Below are positions 10,720 through 21,407 of a stretch of DNA of 64,000 nt, piece by piece. The translations under genes and the position numbers were made by a program. This DNA is from Ovis canadensis (lineage: Eukaryota > Chordata > Mammalia > Artiodactyla > Bovidae). Where the stretch lies: NCBI RefSeq assembly GCF_042477335.2, contig NC_091262.1, positions 73,146,001-73,210,000 of the forward strand, read 5' to 3'. How positions within the stretch are numbered: position 1 is the stretch's first letter; every line of letters starts with the position of its first letter. The notes beneath the pieces are model-generated. The model was given only the letters and a program-made list of their open reading frames with translations, did not search any database and was not told where the DNA came from.

Positions 10720-10733
10720 CATGAGGGTTCTTT

Positions 10734-10838
10734 AGTTGCAGCATATGGGATCTAGTTCCCTGACCAGGGATTGAACCTGGACCCCCTCCATTCGGAGCAT
10801 GGAGTCTTAGCCACTGGATTACTAGGGAAGTTCCCCTC
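10734..10838 (-). mobile_element. CHR-type SINE, right part
   Basis: Resumes the SINE split by the L1. It carries the inverted B-box region near 10766 and ends in 'ccactggattactagggaag'. Confidence 0.85.
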
Positions 10839-10894
10839 CCGACTGCAACCCAAATCTTTGTTTAGCACCTGGATCCTACTCTAGGCTCTGAAGG

Positions 10895-11230
10895 GCACAG
10901 TGGGGAACAAGATAGATGAGGTCCTGACAGACAAGGAGAAGAAGCACAATTATAGCGTTTGAGAAGGATATGGCAGATATGACTTAACGATGCTGGTGTG
11001 AGTCTGCAGTAGCTGAAACTGAGGAAGATGTCCTTAAGGAGGTGCCATCCACAGGGTGAAAAGGAGCAACCCCAAGAAGAGATGGGAGAGGATCAAGGAC
11101 AAAGGCCCTGAGGAGGCCAGTGTAACTGGACAGAGTGAGTGAGGGGTGTGGAGTTAGCAGGTGAGGGCAGGGGGCTGGCAGGAGTCAGGCAGTTCTGCGC
11201 CTACAGGGCCGTGTTCAGGAGTGTGAATCC
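10895..11230 (+). mobile_element. Ancient mammalian interspersed repeat, family unsure
   Basis: Phrases such as 'gacaaaggccctgaggaggc' and 'cagtgtaactggacagagtg' belong to a widespread old mammalian repeat (L2/MIR class or similar). A related phrase set occurs at 31430-31700. Subfamily not resolved. Confidence 0.45.
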
Positions 11231-13595
11231 TGCCCTAGGTCATTGGGAATTCATCTTACCTGGCGTGGCCCAGAGTACAAGGCTCTGACCACTCTCTACT
11301 TGAGCTGTTTCTCAGGGTCATGTTTGCAAGTGATGGAGCTTGAGACACCAAGTCATGTCCCCTCCATGACAAAGAGCGGACTTGTTTCCTGCTTGCTGAA
11401 ACAGGGCGAGTCCCCCAAGCTTAGAGTTCCTCTCTTGTAATGCAAAATAAGGACATGTGTGACTGTTCGTCTCAGGCATCCCTGTCACATCTGTGGAAAG
11501 TGGGGCTGAGGAGCCTTTGGGGACCGTGCCAACACCGCCCACTGCTTTTCTGGGAGGGACACAGTCTTTCGTCTCTGATGTGGGCGTCTCGCATCTTCTA
11601 TCAACATCCATGAAACCAGCATGCTCATTCATGTGTGAGCTTTCAAGGAGGGTGAAATCTCACTTCTTGACCAGATGCCTTTGGCAAGTGGAAGGACAGG
11701 GCATCAGGGTGAAGAAACAGCAAAACCAGTCAGGAGGCTCTTGCACTGAGTGGATGGATGCCTTGGACTTGCTGTATTCAACCTTTCACATAAAATCCAG
11801 TCCCCTTGGTCCTCCCTGTTGACATCAACCAAACTTGCCCTGTGCACTTTAGCACATGGTACTGTGTGTTCACAGGCACATTCTGCTTTCAGCTGGCCTC
11901 TTCCTTGTTGGCAGGAGTTGTAGGGAGTGATATGATGGCATGCAGTATGCTCTAGCTCTGGAATTAGACCTAGATCCAAGCTTGACTCAGCCATTCTGCC
12001 TTAGAGGATCTGCTGCTGTGCATGTTACATTAAAAAAAAAAAAAAAACTGTAAGTACCTACATAATGCAAGATGCAAAGTTCATACCCATTGAAGGTCCT
12101 TTTCCTCTTCTCCTTCCCTCTGTTCTGATTTTTTTTCTCCCAGTCCATGCCCAGTGCCCCATTCATCCTGTGCTTTCATTCTAAGACCGGAAGCCACTAA
12201 AAAGAACAACTATTTTAAAACTAACATTCCTTTCCTCTTTCTGAGATACGATGGGTAAGTTTATGTTAACACTGAGGTTTGCTAAGGATAATCAAAGATG
12301 AAACCAGGAATTTGGAAAACAGAGGATTCAGAGGCACAGGTATAAGTTGTTGCTGGCACTGAGCTCCCTGGCAATCGAGGTGAAAGGGGAAATGCAGCCA
12401 GTTACTTAGCTCCTATTAGCAGAAAAAGGAGAATCCACCAGCCATCCCCAGAGATTGTAAATGGAGCATTTGACCTGCAGCAGAAGAAATTGTATCCCAT
12501 ACCCTTCTAAATTTCTTTACTGAAAGAATTTTGGAATGCAGTGCCTGCCTTTCCTAGGTAGAACTTCTACATAAAGCCTAGACTGAAGAAGAGGGATGGG
12601 GGAGTTTGGAAAAAAGGGAACTAGATGCTGTGAAAAAGTTATTATTACTACACATAGCAGTGGACTTAAACTAACATCTCCAATCTGATGTGTCTTTTGT
12701 GGAGAAATGAAACTCATATGTACACTGGTCGGAAAAATGCTTCCACCGAACTGCTTGTGGACAAAGTACTTTATTTATAGACACCCAGAAGGAAATTTGG
12801 CTCCCCTGCTCTATAATAAGGTAGGGAACGCAGCCAGGTAGCTGCCGACTCCAGGACACTCTGTGTTCCATATGGCAGGAATGTGGAACCACTTTCCATG
12901 TAAACACAGTGGTTCATCTCCTTCTTTCTTATACTGGTTTTAACTTCAGTGCTCTTTGAAGAGGAGCCGGCTTAGCCATGGATGTAAAGAGCTAGTCGCC
13001 CCCACCATGGTTAGGCAGTGGGATTTGAGGGTGAAGGACTCTGCCAGACCTCACTGCCCTTCCTCTTGCTTTCATTAACTCCCAAGGAGATAAAGGAAGT
13101 GGAGTTCCCCCCAGCTTCAGATTCTGGAAACAGTGCAGAAGGCGATTTGTACATTCTCATGAGTTCTCTGGATTAAAGGGAAATGAGAACTGGGGACACT
13201 AGAGAATCTAACTGTCCAGTCCAGCCCTTCACAGCAGGAAGATCCCCCGAGAGGGAAGCCTTCTCCACTGCACTCAAGGGAAGGTCAGGGAAGGCTAGAG
13301 AGAATCACTGACTATGGGCCAGCGCAAGCTCTGTTCCAAGAATGAATGGGATTTGAGATTTGGATGGCATTGAGGGAATTCCTCAAAGAGTGCTTCAGAC
13401 CAAGGAGAGTGGCCTGAGGGTCATAACAGAGACCGGGCGCACAGGGCTTTACAGTTTGCAGAATGCTCTCGGCTACTTGGGTTTTTAGACATTCCTTGCC
13501 AGCAAACGTTGATTGAGTACCTGCTGTGTGACGCACGGTGTGTTTGTTTCTGGGAGGACAGAAATGACCAGCATTGACTGATCCCACCTGCAGAC
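11231..13595. other. Long stretch with no named feature
   Basis: About 2.4 kb without young ruminant repeats. It holds a 16-bp A run at about 12031-12046 and several unremarkable short frames. Parts (11480-11950, 12320-12900) have the texture of very old transposon relics, but I cannot name a family. No coding signature. Confidence 0.4.
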
Positions 13596-13599
13596 AGGA

Positions 13600-13732
13600 G
13601 CTTAAACAGTAGAAATTTGTTTTTCCACAGTTCTGGAGGCTGGAAGTCCAGATAAAGGTTCTGACAGGGTTCTATTTCTGGTGAGGGCCCTCTTCCTGGC
13701 TTGCCTTCCTGCCTTCCCATATAATTTTGTTG
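13600..13732 (-). mobile_element. MLT1-type LTR, antisense (left part)
   Basis: 'cagttctggaggctggaagt' and the neighbouring blocks are the inverted MLT1 3' region. The element is split by a BovB fragment and resumes near 14012. Confidence 0.75.
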
Positions 13733-14010
13733 TTGTTTAGTCACGCAGTCGTGTCCAACTCTTTGGGATCCCATGGACTGCAGAACACCAGGCTTCCCTG
13801 ATATTCACCACCTCCTGGAGTTTGCTCATGTCCCTTGAGTCAGTGATGCCATCCAACCATCTCATCCTCTGTTGCTCGCTTCTCCTCCTGCCCTCAATCT
13901 TTCCCAGCATCAGTGTCTTTTCCAATAAGTCGGCTCTTCACATCAGGTAGCCAAAGTATTGGAACTTCAGCATCAGTCCTTCTAAAGAATATTAAGGGTT
14001 GATTTCCTCT
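13733..14010 (-). mobile_element. BovB 3' end, antisense
   Basis: An inverted (TTG)n tail is followed by the inverted BovB 3' terminal segment, about 280 bp, ending at the block around 'ttgatttcctctaggattga'. It is 5'-truncated and sits inside the MLT1 LTR. Confidence 0.85.
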
Positions 14011-14090
14011 AGGATTGACCAGTTTCAAAGGCCCCGTCTCCAAATGCAGTCATGCTTGGGGGTTTTCAATATGTGAATTTTAAAGAAAAT
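14011..14090 (-). mobile_element. MLT1-type LTR, antisense (right part)
   Basis: 'ccccgtctccaaatgcagtc' and 'atatgtgaattttaaag' are the inverted MLT1 central blocks that follow after the BovB insertion. Confidence 0.65.
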
Positions 14091-15415
14091 GATCAGTCCA
14101 TAATAGCTCTGTACAAATGCTTGCTAGATATACACAAGGGCAAAGTATAGAGAGTCACGTGATCACAATGAGAGGCCCCTCACCTGCCTGGAGGGAGCAG
14201 GGAGCTTCTGGCAGAGAGGATCCACAGCTACAAACCAAAGAAGCCCCTCCGTGCTGATGGTGGTCTGTTACTGTTCTTCCCACTTCACCAATCTGGAAAG
14301 CAAGGTTCAGTGATGTTCAACAATTCGAAGCTGGGGCTGAGGACCGGGAAGGCTTGTTGTGGGGATGTCAGTGGGGAACAGGCAGGAGACAGAAACCACA
14401 CAAGGTAGCTGAACAGAGAATCAGACACACAGGATGGTTAACCAGGTATACAGTGGGTAACTGGGTAGCTCAACAGGTAGAAAGACAACTCTAAGGCATT
14501 TGGGAGGAAGCGGCTTCTTCCTCTGGGGGTCGGGGAACAAAAGAAAGAGTTTGGAATCATCACAGGGGAGACTCTTAGAGCGGGGTGGGGGAGCCCTCAG
14601 AAGGTTTCAGGCTGGCCAGTGGTGGAGGCTGCGGGGAGGGCGAGGCACAGTGAAGGGGTTCTGTGAGTTGCTGGAAAAACTGCAAACCAGGTTCAGGTGA
14701 TCCTGGAGAAAAGAAGCAATGCAGAGATGCTATAAGGAAGCGCCTCTAGCCCAAGGGGGCTGTGAAAGTGGGGGTGCCCTTGTCTGGTCTCTTTAGGGAG
14801 AGGAGGTCGGGTTGGGGAGACAAGAGTGTCTGCCACACTTCAAAAAATCTGAAATCATAAGAAAACAATTTCCATTTTGAGAAAAGTATCGAAATAGTTA
14901 TCTGATTGAACTTAGTTCTGTTTTCTATGTTAAAAATTGCATGAAAGTAGAAAAAAAATTGATGAAATTCTAGGAAGCACTTTCCATGCTCTTCCAAATG
15001 ATATATTTTGGTGGCAAATACCACATTTCATGCTGAATTGGAAAAGTAACAATGATCAAACCTCTTCAGATCATGTTATCAGCAAGACTGGCGAAGATGC
15101 ACTATGCGTCTTCAAAATTCTTGCCAAGTGTAGTTTGATGGTACCTCTGACAATATAGAAAAACTTTAAAAATGTTATTATTTTACAGGAAAAATACATT
15201 TTTAACCCAGTCTCCTTCCAACTCCTCCCAGTAAATGAGAAATAAGTAGAGATGAAGATCAAAATATAAGCCGGGATCATGGCAACACCTACTCAGAGAA
15301 GACCCCACCTGGGTGCCAGGTCACACGTAACCATGGAAACACCTGCAGAATAGGTGGTCAAGGACTTTGCTTCTGGAGATAGTAGGTTTTGGAGGTTTTG
15401 CCACAGTAAATACCC
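14091..15415. other. Unassigned stretch with an AT-rich block at 14830-15250
   Basis: 14091-14740 is ordinary unique-looking sequence. 14830-15250 is notably AT-rich, free of young repeats, and its family is unknown to me. No reading frame here is convincing. Confidence 0.35.
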
Positions 15416-15512
15416 TCAGGTATATTGAGCACATACTTTGTGCCAGGGATTACACATTTACTGACTCTTTTATTTCTTTAACAAAATCAGAAAGTAGGCA
15501 CATTACTTCGCA
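15416..15512 (-). mobile_element. MIR fragment, antisense
   Basis: 'ttgagcacatactttgtgcc' followed by 'tttactgactcttttatttc' is the inverted MIR 3' half. Confidence 0.65.
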
Positions 15513-15565
15513 TGTTAACCTCTAGGTGCATACATGTTTCTGCAAATGGTATTATTTTATTCTTT

Positions 15566-15768
15566 TTTTGATGCTGGGAGGGATTGGGGGCAGTAGGAGA
15601 AAGGGACAACCGAGGATGAGATGGCTGGATGGCATCACGGACTTAATGGACATGAGTCTGAGTGAACTCCAGGAGATGGTGATGAACAGGGAGGCCTGGC
15701 GTGCTGCCATTCATGGGGTCACAAAGAGTCGGACACGACTGAGCGACTGAACTGAACTGAACTGAATA
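15566..15768 (+). mobile_element. BovB 3' end
   Basis: A sense BovB terminal segment beginning near 'gatgctgggagggattgggg' and ending with (ctgaa)n near 15755-15768. In frame it reads like the C-terminus of the BovB polyprotein ([10 protein letters not shown]...TKSRTRLSD), so it is a 5'-truncated copy. Confidence 0.9.
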
Positions 15769-15900
15769 TTCATTGTATTAATACATATAGTGTTGTGTTA
15801 ATACATACAATATTGTATAACATTGTATTATTACATACCACATTGTATAGAACACATTGCATATATCATATTGTGTGTATATATATATACACACACTCAC
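15769..15900. repeat. Degenerate TA-rich repeats and perfect palindrome
   Basis: Imperfect units of the form 'attgtattaatacata' recur three to four times from 15772 to 15870. They are followed by a perfect 24-bp inverted repeat at 15872-15895 made of TG, TA and CA dinucleotide blocks, which could extrude as a hairpin. Confidence 0.7.
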
Positions 15901-15952
15901 ATTTTCTTTACCCATTTTTCTGTCCATGGACATTTAGCAGAGAGAGAGAAAT

Positions 15953-16170
15953 TAGGAGTTTGGGCTTAACATACATACACTATTATATAAAAGTAGATAA
16001 ACAACAAGGACATACTGTATAGCGCAGTGAACCATTTTCAGTCTCTTGTAACAGCATACAATGGAAAAGAATTTGAAAAAGAATATATAGATATGTATAA
16101 CTGAATTGCTTTGCTGTACGCTTGATACTAACACAACATTGTAAATATACTTCAATTTAAAAAAAAATTA
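15953..16170 (+). mobile_element. L1 3' UTR fragment
   Basis: Sense L1 3' UTR: 'aacaaggacatactgtatag' near 16003, then 'taactgaattgctttgctgt' near 16098 and an A-rich tail near 16157. It is the reverse complement of the pattern at 41300-41560. Confidence 0.75.
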
Positions 16171-16179
16171 AGCAGGCAC

Positions 16180-16312
16180 ATCATTATCCATTCATGATGG
16201 AGGTTACAGGCTACATGTGCTAGTATTTGTCAAGTTATACACTTGAGGTTTATGCATTTTACCATATATAGGTTATACCTACATTAAAAACTCCATTTTT
16301 AAAAATAAGTCA
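16180..16312 (+). mobile_element. L1M-like 3' end remnant
   Basis: 'caagttatacacttgaggtt' and 'atgcattttaccatatatag' are common in the 3' UTR of old mammalian L1 families. Edges are approximate. Confidence 0.55.
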
Positions 16313-16499
16313 AGAGCAGGGACATCAACTGAAGACAAGGACAAAGACAATCACCCCTCTCTCCTGAGCACCGAGCACAGTTGCCCGGTACGTGGAAGAC
16401 CTCAGTAAATCATCGTTAGAGGAATGAATGAATCAATGGCCTCAATAATCTCGCATGAAAACCATACCAGCTCCTTCTAGAAGGGGAGGAAATGGAAAA

Positions 16500-16800
16500 T
16501 GCAGCTAGACAAAACACTCAGGTTAATAAACCACAAATATCCATTTATCTATCCAATTTGGGAAAAGTGAAAGTGTGCTAGGTGGTCATGATTACAATGC
16601 CAGCCCTTGTTTTGGCTGACAAATTAATCTGCCCAGGGTTTGGGAAGTGAGGGAGCATCTCCCCACATCATCCCACAGGCCAGGCGGCCTCATCTGATTT
16701 CAGTGGAATAGATGGAGGCGGCCTGATTTTCATGTAGATTACTCCAGAGCTGAATGTAAATTGATGTAAATCAGGGAAACGGATCAACAGCCACGGCACC
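16500..16800. promoter_or_regulatory. Candidate conserved non-coding element
   Basis: A repeat-free stretch with three GATTA/TAATC cores (16590-16594, 16625-16629, 16737-16741) and paired 'gtaaattgatgtaaatcagg' sites near 16756. The cores match K50-type homeodomain (OTX/PITX/GSC) preferences. A small L2-like scrap lies just upstream at 16370-16440. Confidence 0.3.
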
Positions 16801-17074
16801 TCATTCTCTGTGGTGGGGCCTCTCCTGTGCGGACTCTGGCCATTGGCTCCCTGGGTACCTTCCCAATCTGAGCCAGGCGGCCTTCTGGGGGTGCTGATGA
16901 GGGAAAACCGAGGAAACCTAAGGGGAGGTCATGTGGGCTCGATGGAGCCCTTGAGGAAATAGCATCTCCCAGGACAGATATCAATGACAACCACTGGCCG
17001 TGCAGCTCTCCGCGAGGGCCTCAGACCCATCCCGACTCTAATCGACACATCAAGCCTGCAAGGAGAAGATGGTT

Positions 17075-17290
17075 ATGGTTTTTATAAAGGCAATATATGC
17101 TCGTTGTAGACAGGCCAGCAAATTTAGATAAGCAAAGAGAAAAATAAGTGACAATCACACACAACTCCGCCCGTCACAATCCGTCAAGATGTGGAGGTTA
17201 TTTTCCTTACAGACCTGCTCTATTATATATGCAGAAATGTTCATCTGTTTTAAAATTTATGTTTTAATCATTTGTCATTTTTAACTGTTT
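17075..17290. mobile_element. L1M-like relic
   Basis: The pattern 'aaaggcaatatatgctcgtt...aaatttagataagcaaag' resembles the old L1M terminal region, as does 56630-56930. Strongly diverged, so orientation is left open. Confidence 0.4.
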
Positions 17291-17539
17291 TATTCCTTTG
17301 GCTCCATGTAATGAGTACAGGAACCGAAACAGGCTACATGAGATCTTTTCAGAGGTAGATTTTTCATGACGCTAAAGATGCTTAAGTCACAGGATCCCCC
17401 ACTTGCTTGCCCCTGTCCAGGGCCCTCTACCTAAATTTGCATTCATGATTTCGTGTTCTTCCCCCTAAAGAAGGCTCCCCAAACTGTCTCCATCCTCTGT
17501 AAAGCCTGAGTCCATGCCCTCATTTAACCATTAACCAGA

Positions 17540-17785
17540 GCCATAGGTTGAATCATGTCCCTTAAGAGATATGTCCTAAGTTTCCAGTGCCTGAAAATGT
17601 GACCTAGTTTGGAAATAGGGACCTTGCAGATATAATCAAGTTAAAAGGAGATCATACTGGCTTAGGGTGAGCTCTAATCCAATGATTGGTGTCCTTATAA
17701 GAAGTAAAAAATTTGGGAGGGGGTACATAGAAGGGCAAAGCCCATTTGAAGACAGAGTCAGAGACTAGAGTGTCGTAGCTACGCA
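17540..17785 (+). mobile_element. MLT1-type LTR, left part
   Basis: Begins with a 'gttgaatcatgtccctta' MLT1 start, then 'atagggaccttgcagatata' and 'ggtgtccttataagaag' in order. It is split by CHR and foreign MLT1 segments and finishes at 18140-18205. Confidence 0.8.
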
Positions 17786-18139
17786 GCAATGGAGACCCAG
17801 TGCAGAAAAACAAACAAAAAACCCAGGAAGTGATTCTCTCAAAGTCCAGGAGGCTAAAAACCTGAAATCAAGGTATGCACAGGGCCATGCCAAGATTGCC
17901 AACCACCCCCAGAGGGTCGCCTGGGCTTTCTCTGGTTGTGGGGAGCATGTGCTAGGGCTTCTCATTGTGGCGGCTCCTCTTGTTGCAGAGCATGGGCTCC
18001 AGGCAAACCGGCTTTAGGAGTTGCAGCGTGCAGGCTTAGTTGCTCCATAACATGCGGGATTCTCCCGGACCAGGCATTGAACCTGTGTCTCCTACTTTAG
18101 CAGATGAACCCTTAACCGCTGAACTACCAGGCAAATCCC
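17786..18139 (-). mobile_element. CHR-type SINE mosaic with an inverted MLT1 piece
   Basis: Three segments are visible. 17786-17825 looks like a sense CHR tail ('gcaatggagacccagtgcag'). 17830-17905 looks like antisense MLT1 ('gtccaggaggctaaaaacct'). 17925-18139 is an antisense CHR body ending in 'ccgctgaactaccaggcaaa'. The order suggests more than one insertion or a rearrangement. Confidence 0.6.
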
Positions 18140-18205
18140 AAATTTCTACTGTTTCAAGTCACACAGTTTGTGTTATTTTGTTACAGTAGCTCTCAGAAAC
18201 CAATG
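18140..18205 (+). mobile_element. MLT1-type LTR, right part
   Basis: 'aaatttctactgtttcaagt' and 'gtgttattttgttacagtag' are the terminal blocks of the MLT1 LTR begun at 17540. Confidence 0.8.
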
Positions 18206-18459
18206 CAACTGGGGTACCCCAAAGCTTGCTGAGCACTGGAATTCCTGGGGAGACAGAGGGGACCCCACAAGGCTGTTATGTGACTGGGGGCCTAGGTCAA
18301 TGGCAGGGAGCATGTTTGTGGTATGTCCTTGGCCCACAACTGAGGCCACCTCTGCAAACCCTCCTGTCTGCCTTAGCTAGTTCTGGAGTAAAGGAAACAC
18401 ACATTCTTGTTAATTTTGCTCTTTTTAAAAATTTTCTCCATTGACCCAGGGAAAAGAAA

Positions 18460-18645
18460 ACATGTTTATTGAACATCTACTAAGTGGCAGGCACCGAGCT
18501 GGGTCTTCACTTTTGTCATTTATCTGCATACATAGCATAGTAACTCCCCCAGGGAAATAGTATTGTTCCCATTTGACTGCCAGAAAAGCCAAGGCTCTGG
18601 ATGATTGAAAGACTTGAAGTCTCGGTGAGCAGATGAACCTAAAGA
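18460..18645 (-). mobile_element. MIR SINE, antisense
   Basis: 'tattgaacatctactaagtg' and 'ggcaggcaccgagctgggtc' open an inverted MIR, continued by 'gttcccatttgactgccaga' near 18565. Confidence 0.7.
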
Positions 18646-18954
18646 GCTTTCACACCAAAGTCTGTGCTCTTTTCTCTTGCTTCCCTGAAAAGGGCTTGGA
18701 ATCCTGTGTCTAAATTTCAACTTTGATTGTCCGCAGCTGGAGGTAGAAAGAACTGACTGGGAGCTCTTGGTCCAAGATAGAGTTTGAAAGTTTCTTTTGG
18801 TCCTTGCCTTTCCCATGGTCATATGAGGCTATGAAACCCCTGGATGGCAGGGCCAGCCATCTGCTCACCACTGTTCCTGAGCCACTGAGCCCATGGTGAG
18901 TGCTCACTACAAGGAATCCTCACTCTAAGAAAATCCCTCAAAAAAAAAAAATTG
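18646..18954. other. Unassigned non-coding stretch
   Basis: Unique-looking sequence ending in a short A run near 18940-18950 where L1 sequence begins. Confidence 0.4.
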
Positions 18955-19192
18955 GTAAAAGAATAATAGTAGTCAAAGATATAGAGAAATTGGAAGCCTC
19001 AGACATCGCTAGTTTGATGGCTTCTCAACAAGTTAAACCTAGGATTATCAAGTGACCCGGCAATTATGCTCCCAGGTGTCTACTCCAAAGAATTGACAAC
19101 AGCTGTTGGAGGAAAAAAAGAAAAAAAAAAACTTGTACATGAATGTTTACTGCAGCACTACCCAAAAATAGCCAAAAGGTAGAAGCAATCCA
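18955..19192 (+). mobile_element. Old L1 3' part (left)
   Basis: Sense L1 ORF2 C-terminal and 3' UTR phrases, such as 'gacccggcaattatgctccc' and 'tttactgcagcactacccaa'. Split by a Bov-A insertion and continued at 19319. Confidence 0.75.
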
Positions 19193-19318
19193 TGGAGAAG
19201 GAAATGGCAACCCACTCCAGTATTCTTGCCTGGACAATCCTACGGACAGAGGAGCCTGGTGGGCTACCATAGGGTCTCAAAGAGTCGGACACGATTTAGT
19301 GATTGAGCATGGAGCACC
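19193..19318 (+). mobile_element. Single Bov-A unit with target duplication
   Basis: A Bov-A body without a tRNA head. It is flanked by AGAAGCAATCCA (19181-19192) and AGAAGCAATTCA (19319-19330), a 12-bp duplication with one mismatch. This supports mobility of a head-less unit or a 5'-truncated BovB/Bov-A. Confidence 0.85.
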
Positions 19319-19745
19319 AGAAGCAATTCAAGTGTCCACCAACAAATAAACTGAGAAACAAAATGTATTATCGCACACAATGGAGCCACAAATGGAATAA
19401 AACGTTGATGCATGCTACAATGATGAGCCTTGAAAACCTTGTGCTCAGTGAGAGAGGCCCGTTCCAGGAGGCTGCATCTTGTACGAGCCCATGCATGTGA
19501 AAAGTCCAGAGCAGGTCATCCAGAGTGAGAGAATGCAGACTGGTGGTTGCCAGGGACTGGGGGCAGTGAGGAAAGCCTAGTGAGGATGGACTCTCCTTCG
19601 AGGGTGATGAAGAAGGTTTGGAGCTCGAGAGCGGTGATAGTACCGATGGTTGCAGAGCGTTCTGAATGCATTAATGAAGTGTACACATTAAAATGGTAAG
19701 TACTATGGGATACGTATTTATCACAGTGAAAAACATTTCCCAAAA
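19319..19745 (+). mobile_element. Old L1 3' part (right)
   Basis: Continues the L1: 'caagtgtccaccaacaaata', 'gccagggactgggggcagtg' and a terminal 'acacattaaaatggtaag' block are standard mammalian L1 3' UTR phrases. Confidence 0.75.
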
Positions 19746-19797
19746 CATCTCCAGTGGACTTCTCACAGTGCTGCTTTTTTTCATGTTCATTTTCATA

Positions 19798-19978
19798 TGT
19801 TTTTCTATCTGGCTGCGCCAGGACTTAGTTGCAGAAGGCAGGACCTTCTAGTTGCAGCTTGGGAACTGTCAGTTGTGCCCATGTGGGTTCTATTAAGAGT
19901 TCCCTGACCAGGAATCGATCCTGGGCCCCCTGCATTAGGAGCGTGGCGTCTTAGCCACTGGACCACCAAGGAAATCTG
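19798..19978 (-). mobile_element. CHR-type SINE, antisense
   Basis: Inverted CHR with 'agttccctgaccaggaatcg' and a terminal 'ccactggaccaccaaggaaa' head. Confidence 0.9.
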
Positions 19979-20754
19979 ATGACGCTTCTTTTTCTATCTC
20001 TCTTCTCTATCAGGCAAACTTCTCAGAACAGGGCATACAGGCTATTTCCATGTCACCATCACCCACTCACCGACAGCCCCCTCCAGTCTGGCTTTGGGCA
20101 CCATCCTGTCTCTGAAATGCCACTAGGTCACCTTCTCACCTCTCCTATTACTTGGCCTCATTAAGCATCATCAGACCGTGTGCACACACACACACATAAG
20201 TAACTATCTTGTTCCAGAGGCAGCTCCCTTGTCACTGGAAGCTTTCAGACTGACACCTTGATGCTGACCTTGAACAAGATTTCATTCCCTGGCAGGAGAG
20301 ATGGGGCTGAGCCCAGCAATTATGTGCTGATGGCCATCAACCTAGCTCGTCTGAGGGACGAAGATTCTCACCAAGGCAGGCATCAGATGTGGAATTTACG
20401 TTCATGAGAGTCAAAAGGTAATTTGCACATGTCTCAAATTGCGCCCTACCTCTCCCCCATCAATTTTCCTCTCCCACAGAAGGTAAAATTAAAGGTTTCA
20501 GAATATTACACCTTTTAGTAGTTACCAGGTGACAGGGAATCCAGGTGTCAAAGCCACTGACAGACTGACGGGTTGAACTTGGTCTTGGCATATCCCCTTG
20601 TCACAGCTACAATCAGGGCACTTTGTAACCTTGTCCCAGAGACAATAGCAATTAATTTAGGAAAAGCACAACCTCCGTGACAACTCCTGTGAATAGTTGT
20701 ACCTACACGCCTTCTCAACACTTGAGCTCTTGCGGGTCAGCTTCACTGAAAATT
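19979..20754. other. Unassigned stretch; 20290-20480 possibly conserved
   Basis: A short CA run is at 20184-20196. The repeat-free part at 20290-20480 has 'cagcaattatgtgctgatgg' and 'gtaatttgcacatgtctcaa', giving AT-rich homeodomain and E-box cores. Otherwise nothing is recognisable. Confidence 0.3.
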
Positions 20755-20898
20755 GGAGGTGGCAGAGCACAGGGGTTCAGAATGCAGGCTTTTCTATCAA
20801 GACAAGTCGTGGCTTTGCCACTTAACCAGCTATGGACCACGCAGTCACCTTCCTTTCAGAAGCTTGGTTTCCGCTTCTGAAAATGGACACTATGCTGT
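20755..20898 (+). mobile_element. MIR SINE
   Basis: A sense MIR in order: 'gcacaggggttcagaatgca', 'ctttgccacttaaccagcta', then 'ccgcttctgaaaatggacac'. It is truncated by the BovB fragment that follows. Confidence 0.8.
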
Positions 20899-21088
20899 TC
20901 TTCCAGCACTATCTCCCAGAGTTTGCTCAAATTCACGTCCCTTGAGTCGGTGATGCTATCTAACCATCTCATCCTCTGTCGCCCTCTTCTCCTCCTGCCC
21001 TCAGTCTTTCCCAGCATCAGGGTCTTCTCCAGCAAGTCAGCTCTTCGCATCACAAAGTATTGGAGCTTCAGCTTCAGCATCAGCCCTC
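20899..21088 (-). mobile_element. BovB 3' part, antisense
   Basis: Inverted BovB near-terminal sequence, including 'catctcatcctctgtcgccc' and 'cagtctttcccagcatcagg'. The extreme tail is missing, so it is either internally deleted or inserted through a partial cDNA. Confidence 0.8.
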
Positions 21089-21339
21089 CACCTGATAAAC
21101 CTTTATGATATGCTGGCCACTGAGAGCAGGATGGAGATCAAGCCAGGTAAATCTGTGTGCTTCCACCACCTGCATTCTAAAAAATACTATAGGTACAGAA
21201 CTCAGGCAAGATCTGGCTTCCTGTAAGCCTTTAGAGGATGATTATGAATGCTATTTTTAAGGAGCATATTTTGGCCTTTATGATGTAGATATCACATGCT
21301 GTACAATGTACAAAATAGCTTGCTCAAGAATTTTTTAGA

Positions 21340-21407
21340 AATGGATTTTCTTTTTTAGCAAAGTTTTAGTTTCACAGCAAAATTGAGTGGATAGTATAGA
21401 GAGTTCC
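21340..21407 (-). mobile_element. Old L1 3' UTR, antisense (left part)
   Basis: 'gtttcacagcaaaattgagt' is an inverted old L1 3' UTR phrase. It is split from the right part by a Bov-tA SINE. Confidence 0.65.
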
